The notes: generated by a model from the sequence alone, not told the origin. Counted from the stretch's first letter, positions 1 through 5,169 are shown. The stretch is DNA of 5,169 nucleotides from Candidatus Galligastranaerophilus intestinigallinarum (GCA_018715855.1 DVKW01000186.1:1-5169); one strand, 5' to 3'. Numbers and translations: made by a program.

Positions 1-14
1 TTTTTATATATAAA

Positions 15-91
15 TGGGGCGGACAGTGGGATTCGAACCCACGCATAATGGAACCACAATCCATGGTCTTAACCGCTTGACGATGCCCGCC
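15..91 (-). tRNA. tRNA-His (anticodon GTG), CCA encoded
   Basis: Read on the minus strand this folds into a complete cloverleaf. The acceptor strands are GCGGGCA (90-84) and TGTCCGC (25-19), with seven pairs including one G-U. The D stem is GTC/GAC. The anticodon stem ATGGA/TCCAT closes the seven-base loop TTGTGGT, giving anticodon GTG (His). The variable loop is five bases, and the T arm is GTGGG-TTCGAAT-CCCAC. An extra G (base 91) pairs with C73 (base 18), the G-1:C73 identity element of bacterial tRNA-His, which independently supports the anticodon reading. CCA is encoded at 17-15. The product carries histidine to the ribosome. No convincing promoter could be placed in the A+T-rich stretch 92-131, and no terminator is visible in the 14 bases after the gene. 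Its 5' half is echoed twice at 132-299. Confidence 0.97.
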
Positions 92-106
92 ACATAAGTT
101 TTTATT

Positions 107-121
107 ATTCAATTGTAAAAT
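107..121. repeat. Repeated spacer attcaattgtRaaat (second copy 207-221)
   Basis: The spacer between the tRNA-His gene and copy A contains attcaattgtaaaat (107-121). The spacer between copies A and B contains attcaattgtgaaat (207-221), identical at 14 of 15 positions and offset by 100 bases. Its presence shows that the repeated unit is tRNA-like body plus upstream flank, as expected from tandem duplication of a gene with its promoter region. On the minus strand a TATAAT (206-201) sits directly before copy A, but no good -35 element lies at the right distance. Beyond copy B the flank has diverged; only a caattg (315-320) remains alike. Confidence 0.65.
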
Positions 122-131
122 TTCGTTTCCT

Positions 132-200
132 TGTGGTTCCAAATGGAACCAATCATCCCTCAAGGTCGGGTAACCGCTTTTTGACGATACCATCCACAAG
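132..200 (-). repeat. Degenerate tRNA-His-like repeat, copy A
   Basis: This element shares a 47-base identical core (132-178) with copy B (231-277), 99 bases apart. It also matches the tRNA-His gene in blocks in the same order: aatggaacca (142-151 against 47-56), taaccgct (171-178 against 70-77) and gacgat (183-188 against 79-84), followed by ccaca. On the minus strand it therefore resembles the 5' two thirds of tRNA-His. The T arm is missing, the anticodon region is rearranged and lengthened, and the acceptor 5' strand has changed from GCGGGCA to GATGGTA. CTTGTGG (130-136) and CCACAAG (194-200) form a perfect seven-pair closing stem, and TGGTTCCA (134-141) pairs with TGGAACCA (144-151). The two pairings overlap at 134-136. 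It is not a functional tRNA by any standard fold. It may be a decayed tandem duplicate or a structured RNA. Confidence 0.8.
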
Positions 201-230
201 ATTATAATTCAATTGTGAAATCCTATCTTG

Positions 231-299
231 TGTGGTTCCAAATGGAACCAATCATCCCTCAAGGTCGGGTAACCGCTAACGGACGATGCCCGCCACATA
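231..299 (-). repeat. Degenerate tRNA-His-like repeat, copy B
   Basis: This is the second copy of the element at 132-200, with an identical core at 231-277. Its far end is closer to the real tRNA than copy A: gacgatgcccgccacata (282-299) is identical over 18 bases to 79-96 of the tRNA-His gene, covering the acceptor 5' strand, bases 8-9, part of the D stem and a few upstream bases. The matching acceptor 3' strand, the T arm and CCA are absent, so no tRNA acceptor stem can form. A shorter closing stem TGTGG/CCACA (231-235 with 293-297) is possible, and the hairpin TGGTTCCA/TGGAACCA (233-240, 243-250) is kept. That a full tRNA 5' end survives here but not in copy A suggests different duplication ages or gene conversion with the real tRNA. 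Confidence 0.8.
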
Positions 300-300
300 G

Positions 301-435
301 GTTTTGCTTTCAACCAATTGGTATCGGCAAATATAAGCATATTCTAAAAATAAAATAATTTCAAGTGAAAGAATTTAAAATATTGCCCAAGTGTTTATTT
401 TTGAAAAGTTTAAGTTTTCAATTAAAATAGATGTA
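301..435. other. A+T-rich intergenic region upstream of the exported-protein gene
   Basis: No gene is seen here. Together with the repeats at 132-299 this fills the gap between the tRNA and the first protein gene. It holds a perfect 8-base palindrome CCAATTGG (314-321). A weak sigma-70-like pair is TTGGTA (318-323) and TATTCT (340-345) with a 16-base spacer, each 4/6 to consensus, and could drive the plus-strand operon. This promoter reading is a guess. No Shine-Dalgarno sequence precedes the gene at 436. Confidence 0.4.
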
Positions 436-930
436 ATGAAAAAATTTATATTTATTTTTATTTTTTTAATATGTCTAATTTCACCCTCAAATTGTGAAAC
501 TTTAAAGGGTTCTACAAGCTATGACGCCCCATTTAAAGGGTTTTTTGGAACGTGGCATGTGACAAGCAAAATTGAATCATCAAACAATTATTCAATTTTT
601 AATAAAATGAGCGTCGATATTTGGAACTTATCAGGGTATAATGACGTCTTAATTTTAGAAAACGGTTTAACGGGTGCAACTTCTCAAATAAAAGTAGATA
701 ATGCGCTTTCAAACCTTGACGGTAAAAAATTAAAATTCACAAGAATAAAAGAATTTAAACAAGGTGAATTTAAATATAAACATATTGAGCAGCCGGAATT
801 TATTTTGGATGGGGATATTTTCAAAGGGTATGACACTTTTAAAATTGAAAAATATGACCTTGGTGGCAACTTAATTTCGGTTGATGTTGTAAAATATAAA
901 GTAATCGGACAAAAAATTGCAGGAGAATAA
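436..930 (+). CDS. Small exported protein of unknown function
   Basis: I do not recognise this 164-residue protein. It starts with MKK and a strongly hydrophobic stretch (residues 4-16, rich in F, I and L), followed by a polar SPSNC, which looks like a signal peptide with cleavage near residue 20. A lipoprotein reading at Cys20 is weak because Asn precedes the cysteine instead of G, A or S. The mature part has no cysteine, an aromatic FFGTWHV near residues 36-42 and alternating hydrophobic and polar residues that suggest a beta-rich fold. The frame is open back to a GTG at 391, but ATG 436 puts the signal peptide at the N terminus and is preferred; neither start has a clear ribosome site. The stop at 928-930 lies one base before trxB, whose ribosome site is inside the last codons of this gene, so the two are probably co-transcribed. 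With no cysteine in the mature protein, a direct thiol-disulfide role is unlikely. Confidence 0.75.
   Translation: MKKFIFIFIFLICLISPSNCETLKGSTSYDAPFKGFFGTWHVTSKIESSNNYSIFNKMSVDIWNLSGYNDVLILENGLTGATSQIKVDNALSNLDGKKLKFTRIKEFKQGEFKYKHIEQPEFILDGDIFKGYDTFKIEKYDLGGNLISVDVVKYKVIGQKIAGE
921..925 (+). promoter_or_regulatory. Ribosome binding site AGGAG that fixes the TTG start of trxB
   Basis: AGGAG lies six bases before TTG 932. An alternative TTG at 917 lies before this site and overlaps the upstream gene, so it is disfavoured. The site sits within the last codons of the upstream gene, which suggests translational coupling. Confidence 0.85.
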
Positions 931-931
931 A

Positions 932-1891
932 TTGGAAGAGAAAATTTTTGACCTAATTATTTTAGGCGGCGGCCCGGCCGGCTTAAACGCTGCACTTTAT
1001 GCAAAAAGGGGCGGCATTGATGTTGCAATTATTGATACATCATCTGTCGGGGGGCAGCCTGTAAATTACCTTGAAATTGAAAACTATCTTGGCTTTCCCA
1101 CAATTCAAGGGTGGGAGCTTGCAGAAAAGTTTGAACAACATATAGATAAATTCAACATTCAAAAATTTCAAAACGAAGAAATTCAAAATGTAGATTTAAC
1201 AAGCACAATTAAAACGGTTCAAACATTAAAAAATAAATATTTAGCAAAAACAATTATTATAGCAACGGGCGCATCACCCAAAAAACTTGGAATAAGGGGC
1301 GAAGATGAATATATAGGAAAAGGCGTTAGCTATTGTGCCGTTTGCGATGGCGCTTTTTACAAAAATAAAACCGTTGTTGTAATTGGTGGCGGAAACGCCG
1401 CCGTTGAAGAAGGAATTTACCTCACAAAATTTGCAGAAAAAGTTTATATAATGCACAGAAGAGATGAACTTAGAGCAGATAAAATTATTCAAGAAAGAGC
1501 TTTTAACAACGAAAAAATTGAATTTATTTTTGATTCAATTCCATTAGAAATTGTGGGCGATAGTAAAAAAGTTAATTTAATTCAATATAAAAATGTTAAA
1601 ACGGGCGAAATTAAAACCTTAAATGTTGATGGCGTTTTCCCCTACATTGGTTTTAGCCCGAACACGGAATTTTTCAACGCCCAGCTTGTTCAAGATGAAT
1701 TTGGCTTTATTAGGGTTGATGAAAACATGAGAACAAGCGAAGTTGGCGTTTTTGCGGCAGGTGATGTTCGAAGAACACCTTTAAGGCAGGTTATAACTGC
1801 CGTTGCAGATGGCGCAGTTGCAGGAATGAGCGCTGTTAAATATTTAGAGGAAGTAAAACATTTGGAAAAAGAAGGGGTTAATATCAGATAA
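932..1891 (+). CDS. trxB: Thioredoxin-disulfide reductase (NADPH, FAD)
   Basis: This cytosolic flavoenzyme passes electrons from NADPH through FAD and a redox-active disulfide to thioredoxin. At 319 residues it matches the usual low-molecular-weight bacterial TrxB length. Visible motifs in order are the FAD-binding GGGPAG at residues 12-17; the active-site CAVC, with Cys135 and Cys138, inside CAVCDG; a second dinucleotide fold GGGNAAVEE at 152-160; HRRDELRA from residue 175, the basic motif that binds the NADPH 2'-phosphate; and the C-terminal FAD motif GVFAAGD at 272-278. Retention of HRRxxxR argues against the ferredoxin-dependent flavin variants found in some anaerobes, which lose it. The TTG start is chosen from the AGGAG six bases upstream. 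Its stop overlaps the next gene's ATG by one base. No thioredoxin gene is in the window. Confidence 0.96.
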   Translation: MEEKIFDLIILGGGPAGLNAALYAKRGGIDVAIIDTSSVGGQPVNYLEIENYLGFPTIQGWELAEKFEQHIDKFNIQKFQNEEIQNVDLTSTIKTVQTLKNKYLAKTIIIATGASPKKLGIRGEDEYIGKGVSYCAVCDGAFYKNKTVVVIGGGNAAVEEGIYLTKFAEKVYIMHRRDELRADKIIQERAFNNEKIEFIFDSIPLEIVGDSKKVNLIQYKNVKTGEIKTLNVDGVFPYIGFSPNTEFFNAQLVQDEFGFIRVDENMRTSEVGVFAAGDVRRTPLRQVITAVADGAVAGMSAVKYLEEVKHLEKEGVNIR

Positions 1892-2850
1892 TGAAAGCAG
1901 TTGTTTTTGACGGGGAATTAAAGTTTGATGAAAATTATATGGAACCTGAAAGAAAAGAAAATGAGGCACTTATAAAACCTTTGCTTTTGGGCGTTTGCAA
2001 CACAGATGAAGAAATAACAAAAGGCTATATGGGCTATAATGGCGTTTTGGGCCATGAGTTTGTTGGTGTTGTTGTTGATTCAGATGATAAAAGTTTAATT
2101 AATAAAAGAGTGGTTGGTGAAATTAACCTTGGGTGCAACAATTGCCCCGAATGCAGCAACAACCTTCAAAGGCACTGTAAACAAAGGTCAACATTTGGAA
2201 TTTACAAAAAAGACGGCTGCTTTAGCGAATTATTCACGCTTCCAAATTCCAATTTGCTTGTTGTGCCTGATAATGTTGATGATGAAACGGCCGTTTTTGT
2301 GGAACCTTTGGCTGCAGCTTATGAAATTTTTGAACAAATTCAAATTAAACCGAAAGATAAAGTTGCAATTTTAGGCGATGGCAAACTTGGGCTTTGCATT
2401 TCAACAATTTTTTCTGCCTTAAATGTAGATTACACCCACATTGGAAAACATTTAGAAAAGCTTGAAATTACAAAAAATTTAGGCGGAAAAATTAAGCTTT
2501 TATCTGATATTAAAAACGAAGACCTAAAAACTTATGATATTGTAGTTGAAGCAACAGGTTCTGTTGGCGGGTTTGAAACATCTTTAAGTTTAGTAAAACC
2601 AAGGGGAATACTTGTTTTAAAAAGCACAATTGCAGCAAAAGAAGGTTTAAATTTAGCTTCTGTTGTAATAGATGAAATAACCGTTTTGGGTTCAAGATGC
2701 GGGCAATTTGAGCCTGTTTTAAGGTTAATGGAAAAAAACAGAATAAATACAAAACCCCTAATTTCAAAAATTCTGCCCTTTAGTGAAGCCATAAAAGCTT
2801 TTGAATTAAACAGGCAAAAAGACACAATAAAAATTTTATTAAAAGTTTAA
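1891..2850 (+). CDS. Zinc-dependent MDR-family dehydrogenase, substrate unknown
   Basis: This 319-residue protein belongs to the medium-chain dehydrogenase/reductase (alcohol dehydrogenase-like) superfamily. The catalytic zinc site is visible as Cys36 (GVCNTD), His55-Glu56 (GHE) and Glu138 in FVEPLAAA. The structural zinc loop has Cys82, Cys85, Cys88 and Cys96. The Rossmann motif is GDGKLG at 162-167, followed by a conserved VVEATGS segment. The combination NTD-(E)-GHEFVG, RVVGEIN, ILGDGKLGL and GSRCG matches, from memory, an uncharacterised MDR subgroup (CDD MDR_like, cd08242) that includes cyanobacterial proteins; I could not search this. It probably oxidises an alcohol or polyol, or reduces a carbonyl, with NAD(P)(H). 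ATG 1891 overlaps the trxB stop by one base. The nearest purine-rich stretch (AAGGGG, 1872-1877) is 13 bases away, so coupled translation is likely. It is the last gene of the run and ends just before a hairpin terminator. Confidence 0.88.
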   Translation: MKAVVFDGELKFDENYMEPERKENEALIKPLLLGVCNTDEEITKGYMGYNGVLGHEFVGVVVDSDDKSLINKRVVGEINLGCNNCPECSNNLQRHCKQRSTFGIYKKDGCFSELFTLPNSNLLVVPDNVDDETAVFVEPLAAAYEIFEQIQIKPKDKVAILGDGKLGLCISTIFSALNVDYTHIGKHLEKLEITKNLGGKIKLLSDIKNEDLKTYDIVVEATGSVGGFETSLSLVKPRGILVLKSTIAAKEGLNLASVVIDEITVLGSRCGQFEPVLRLMEKNRINTKPLISKILPFSEAIKAFELNRQKDTIKILLKV

Positions 2851-2855
2851 TTAAA

Positions 2856-2880
2856 AAAGCCGCTTAAATTAAGCGGCTTT
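2856..2880. terminator. Bidirectional intrinsic terminator between convergent genes
   Basis: AAAGCCGCTT (2856-2865) pairs perfectly with AAGCGGCTTT (2871-2880) across a five-base loop; the pairing can close two further A-T pairs. The plus-strand tail is TTTAATTTTATT, and on the minus strand the run of six A at 2853-2858 becomes TTTTTT. It lies five bases after the stop of the MDR gene and five bases after the stop of the hydrogenase on the other strand, so it can end both transcripts. Confidence 0.92.
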
Positions 2881-2884
2881 AATT

Positions 2885-4351
2885 TTATTCTTCCATTTTA
2901 ATGTCAGAACCTTTTTCAACGTATTCTTTTATTTGCTTAACGGCATTTCTTGGCATGCAGAAGGTGGAAGGCCCGCCAACGCAGCCCCCTTCACAAGACA
3001 TAACTTCAATTAAGTTACCTGAAGCACAAGCGCCGTCTTTTGCAAACTTTTTCAGGTCTCTGATTGTTTGCTTGTTCAAGCCTGAAATAACATAAGGAAT
3101 AACTTTTGAATCCATTCCGACAGATTTAAGAGCGTCTTTAACAGCGGAAGCAACACCTGTTGTTAAGGGGAATTGCCTTCCTTGTTTTGAACTTTCAATT
3201 TCAAAAGATGATTCCTCGCATTCGGATAAATTAATTTTAAGAGCATCAAACAAGCTGTTTAATTCTTGAATGTTCATTACATAATCAACATTTGGGTTAT
3301 CAAGCCCTTCTTTTCTTTTTGTAGCACAGGGGCTGACAAAAACGGTTATACAATCGGGGCTTTTTTGTTTTTCGATTTCTGCCGTGTAATAAAGCGGGGT
3401 GCGCGTATCTGAAACGAATTTTTTAATTTCGGGGATGTGTTTTTTCACAAGTTCATTCCAAGCGGCACAGCAAGATGTTGTCATGAAAGAATCATTTCTT
3501 TCCATTCTTTCAATAAATTCTTTTGCTTCTAATCTTGTTGTAATATCTGCACCATGGGCAACTTCAACAACATCTTTAAAACCGCATTTTAATAAACCGG
3601 TTTTAATTTGCCCCGGGGTTTCTTTAAATTGGCCAACAACGGCAGGGGCTAACATTGCAACAACTTTTTTGCCTTCCTTCATTCTTGATAAAATGTCAAC
3701 AATTTGGCTTTTTTCATGGATTGCGCCAAACGGGCATCTTGCAAGGCATTTTGCGCAAGATATACATTTTTCTTCAAAGTTAATTTTTGCATGGCCTGAT
3801 TCATCTTTTCTGATTGCATCCACAGGGCAAGCGTTTTCACAAGGAACAACGATTCTTGTAATTGCGCTATATGGGCATGCCTGAATGCACATACCGCAAT
3901 TTTTACACTTTGTAGGGTCTATTTTTGATCTGCCGTTTTCAACCGTTATTGCGCCAAATTTACAAGAGCCTTGGCATGGCCTTGCAACACAGCCTTGGCA
4001 AAGGTCTGTAACATGCACTCTTGAAGGAACGCAGCCCTTGCAAGCGTCTTGAAGAACGGTTAAGGTTTCTCTATCGGGTTCTTTTCTTTGGGTTGCTTTT
4101 CTTGCATATTCGGATAAAAGGGTTATTTCATCATCATTTTCAATTGAAAAGCCAAGCCCTGCAATAATTCTGTCTCTAATAACGGCACGTTCTTTGTGAA
4201 TACAGCATCTATACGGCACTTCGCAATTTTTAGGGCGCATAACATAAGGTATTCTTTGAACGTTGTTTTCAAAATCATCTGACATAAACGCTTCAATGAT
4301 TCTTGTCATAATTTCTTTTTTTAAAGCTAAAATTTGGTTTATACTGTCCAT
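2885..4351 (-). CDS. [FeFe] hydrogenase, group B-like, with N-terminal iron-sulfur domain
   Basis: This 488-residue protein has no signal peptide and is probably cytosolic. Its N-terminal part is cysteine-rich: C43, C49, C50, C104, C107, a C118/C121/C126/C130 set, a ferredoxin-type CxxCxxCxxxC at 149-159, a C171/C175 pair and a second ferredoxin-type motif at 196-206. The H-cluster domain follows, with L1 as TSCCAAW (292-298), L2 as SPCATKRKE (340-348) and L3 as EVMSCEGGCVGGP (449-461). Cys295, Cys342, Cys453 and Cys457 correspond to the four H-cluster ligands, and Cys294 to the proton-transfer cysteine. The motifs differ from the standard TSCCPGW, MPCxxKxxE and GGCxxGGG, and fit the group B (B1/B3) lineage as I recall it. 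It likely makes or takes up H2 with ferredoxin, or senses H2. No HydE, HydF or HydG maturase and no NADH-coupling subunit lies in the window. The ATG has AGGA seven bases upstream. Confidence 0.92.
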   Translation of the reverse strand: MDSINQILALKKEIMTRIIEAFMSDDFENNVQRIPYVMRPKNCEVPYRCCIHKERAVIRDRIIAGLGFSIENDDEITLLSEYARKATQRKEPDRETLTVLQDACKGCVPSRVHVTDLCQGCVARPCQGSCKFGAITVENGRSKIDPTKCKNCGMCIQACPYSAITRIVVPCENACPVDAIRKDESGHAKINFEEKCISCAKCLARCPFGAIHEKSQIVDILSRMKEGKKVVAMLAPAVVGQFKETPGQIKTGLLKCGFKDVVEVAHGADITTRLEAKEFIERMERNDSFMTTSCCAAWNELVKKHIPEIKKFVSDTRTPLYYTAEIEKQKSPDCITVFVSPCATKRKEGLDNPNVDYVMNIQELNSLFDALKINLSECEESSFEIESSKQGRQFPLTTGVASAVKDALKSVGMDSKVIPYVISGLNKQTIRDLKKFAKDGACASGNLIEVMSCEGGCVGGPSTFCMPRNAVKQIKEYVEKGSDIKMEE

Positions 4352-4358
4352 AAATAAT

Positions 4359-4362
4359 TCCT
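4359..4362 (-). promoter_or_regulatory. Ribosome binding site of the hydrogenase gene
   Basis: On the minus strand AGGA lies seven bases before the ATG at 4351-4349, within an otherwise A+T-rich leader. It supports this start for the 488-residue protein. Confidence 0.75.
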
Positions 4363-4411
4363 AACTTAAAAATTCATATCAAAAAAATCATAACATAAAA
4401 ATAAAAAAGAA

Positions 4412-4431
4412 CCCTTTCAAAAAAGAAAGGG
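4412..4431 (-). terminator. Terminator-like hairpin in the hydrogenase leader
   Basis: CCCTTTC (4412-4418) pairs perfectly with GAAAGGG (4425-4431) around a six-base loop. Read on the minus strand the stem is followed by TTCTTTTTTATTTTT, the layout of an intrinsic terminator. On the plus strand the bases after the stem are GC-poor but not T-rich, so it points only toward the hydrogenase. No minus-strand gene lies between it and rph. It therefore either attenuates transcription entering the hydrogenase gene or ends an unseen short RNA. Confidence 0.6.
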
Positions 4432-4471
4432 AAATGAAAAGCAATCAGAAGAGTTGAGGATTTACTTTTTT

Positions 4472-4477
4472 ATTATA
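4472..4477 (-). promoter_or_regulatory. Candidate -10 elements for the hydrogenase gene
   Basis: On the minus strand a perfect TATAAT (4477-4472) could start a leader of about 110 bases that includes the hairpin at 4412-4431. No good -35 lies at 16-18 bases; TTGCTA (4506-4501) is 23 bases away. A second candidate is an extended -10, TGTTATGAT (4395-4387), downstream of the hairpin, which would give a leader of about 30 bases without it. The sequence does not decide between them. Confidence 0.35.
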
Positions 4478-4521
4478 GAAAATTAAATTTTACGTTTTAT
4501 TAGCAAATACAACTATTTTTA

Positions 4522-4550
4522 TTTAATTTTATTAGCCCTTATGGTATAAT
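4522..4550 (+). promoter_or_regulatory. Extended -10 promoter of rph
   Basis: TGGTATAAT (4542-4550) is a perfect -10 with the TGn extension. A weak -35-like TTTAAT (4522-4527) lies 17 bases upstream; extended -10 promoters tolerate poor -35 elements. The expected start near 4557 leaves a leader of about 30 bases before the ATG at 4588. Confidence 0.7.
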
Positions 4551-4572
4551 AGGCAAGTATAATTTGATTTTT

Positions 4573-4577
4573 GGGAG
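4573..4577 (+). promoter_or_regulatory. Ribosome binding site of rph
   Basis: GGGAG lies ten bases before ATG 4588. An in-frame ATG at 4579 is only one base after it and cannot use it, so the second ATG is the better start. Confidence 0.65.
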
Positions 4578-4587
4578 TATGAAAGAT

Positions 4588-5169
4588 ATGCGCAAAGACG
4601 GCAGACAAAATGACGAAATGAGAGAAATTAAATTTACAAGAGATTATACAAAATATGCTAAAGGCTCTGTTTTGGTTGAATTTGGCGATACAAAAGTTTT
4701 GGTTTGTGCAACAGTTGAAAATGCAAAACCAAAATGGATGCCAAAAGAAGAAACAAGTGGCTGGATAACTGCTGAATATTCACTTCTCCCGACTTCAACC
4801 ACCGTTCGCTGCCAAAGAGAAAGAACAAAATTATCAGGCAGAACTCAAGAAATTCAAAGGTTAATAGGAAGAAGTTTAAGAGCCTGCACAGACCTTGAAA
4901 AATTGGGTGAGCGCACAGTTACAATTGATGCAGATGTTATTCAAGCAGATGGTGGCACAAGAGTTGCATCTATTTGCGGCGGTTTTGTTGCATTGAATGA
5001 TTTATTTAACAAAATGGTGAAAGAAAAAGAACTTGAAGAAAACCCCATAATTGAACCCATTGGCGCAATTTCAGCAGGAATTATGAACGGGGAAATTTTG
5101 GTTGACCTTTGTTATGAAGAAGATTCCACAACAGATGTTGACTCAAACATTGTTATGACAAAATCCGGT
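4588..5169 (+). CDS. rph: Ribonuclease PH, 3' end cut by the window edge
   Basis: RNase PH is a phosphorolytic 3'-to-5' exoribonuclease that trims tRNA 3' ends in the cytosol as a hexameric ring. The 194 visible residues read straight through to the edge with no stop. Hallmarks are the N-terminal MRKDGR, the stretch GSVLVEFGDTKVL (26-38), GWITAEYSLLP (58-68), GRTQEIQRLIGRSLRA with Arg85 as the phosphate-binding arginine, QADGGTR (119-125) and DLCYEEDSTTDVDSN (173-187), in which Asp179 and Asp185 match the catalytic aspartates. The usual length is about 235-260 residues, so some 40-65 are missing on the right. The start at 4588 gives the family's typical MRxDGR N terminus and fits the ribosome site; ATG 4579 would add three residues. 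It has its own promoter, divergent from the hydrogenase. Confidence 0.96.
   Translation, partial: MRKDGRQNDEMREIKFTRDYTKYAKGSVLVEFGDTKVLVCATVENAKPKWMPKEETSGWITAEYSLLPTSTTVRCQRERTKLSGRTQEIQRLIGRSLRACTDLEKLGERTVTIDADVIQADGGTRVASICGGFVALNDLFNKMVKEKELEENPIIEPIGAISAGIMNGEILVDLCYEEDSTTDVDSNIVMTKSG

Noticed and set aside
132..299. CRISPR array
   Set aside because: There are only two copies, the core is 47 bases, the spacer region is itself repeated, and the units are clearly related to the adjacent tRNA-His gene.
132..299. Two additional functional tRNA genes
   Set aside because: Neither copy has a T arm, an acceptor 3' strand matching its 5' strand, CCA, or a five-pair stem with a seven-base anticodon loop.
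391..435. GTG at 391 as the start of the exported-protein gene
   Set aside because: It has no ribosome site and would place 15 extra residues ahead of a well-formed signal peptide beginning at ATG 436.
917..931. TTG at 917 as the trxB start
   Set aside because: It lies before the AGGAG site at 921-925 and overlaps the upstream gene. TTG 932 has correct spacing and gives the normal TrxB N terminus and cysteine numbering.
2510..2825. Minus-strand open frames within the MDR gene
   Set aside because: They are overlapping, low-complexity (Leu, Gln, Phe, Lys-rich) translations opposite a clear MDR coding sequence, with no domain of their own.
3399..3884. Open frame of 161 codons on the plus strand inside the hydrogenase gene
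   Set aside because: It is antisense to the iron-sulfur and H-cluster coding region, shows no recognisable domain, and is explained by the base composition of the real gene.
4579..4587. ATG at 4579 as the rph start
   Set aside because: It is one base from GGGAG, too close for use. ATG 4588 gives the typical MRxDGR N terminus.

Overview
The window is an A+T-rich bacterial chromosome segment (roughly one third G+C by eye). It carries a tRNA gene, four complete protein genes and one gene cut by the right edge. An [FeFe] hydrogenase with several iron-sulfur clusters points to an anaerobic, fermentative bacterium. An MDR dehydrogenase that resembles a family I recall from cyanobacteria and their relatives makes a gut-type, non-photosynthetic cyanobacterial relative (Vampirovibrionia/Gastranaerophilales) plausible. 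Clostridia or Elusimicrobia are not excluded; this placement is inference from family resemblance and composition.

Layout. Bases 15-91 (minus strand) hold a complete tRNA-His(GTG) with encoded CCA and the G-1:C73 pair. Upstream of it in its own direction (bases 132-299) lie two degenerate, tandemly repeated, tRNA-His-like elements. They share a 47-base identical core and repeated A+T-rich spacers, but lack a T arm and a proper anticodon arm. Bases 301-435 are A+T-rich and non-coding. A plus-strand run follows: a small exported protein of unknown function (436-930), thioredoxin reductase trxB (932-1891, TTG start set by a clear Shine-Dalgarno site) and a zinc-dependent MDR dehydrogenase (1891-2850). 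Spacings of 1 base and a 1-base overlap argue for one operon. A strong bidirectional hairpin terminator (2856-2880) separates this run from the convergent minus-strand [FeFe] hydrogenase (2885-4351). The divergent gap 4352-4587 holds a hairpin that reads as an intrinsic terminator inside the hydrogenase leader, candidate hydrogenase promoters, and a good extended -10 promoter for rph (RNase PH), which runs off the right edge.

How the genes fit together. TrxB moves electrons from NADPH to thioredoxin. The MDR enzyme probably uses NAD(P)H with an unknown alcohol or polyol substrate. The hydrogenase probably exchanges electrons with ferredoxin-like partners or senses H2. The middle of the window is therefore a small redox neighbourhood, although only the three plus-strand genes look co-transcribed. 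tRNA-His and RNase PH (tRNA 3'-end trimming) are housekeeping genes. The least ordinary parts are the tRNA-His-derived tandem repeats, the variant H-cluster motifs of the hydrogenase and the terminator-like hairpin in its leader.
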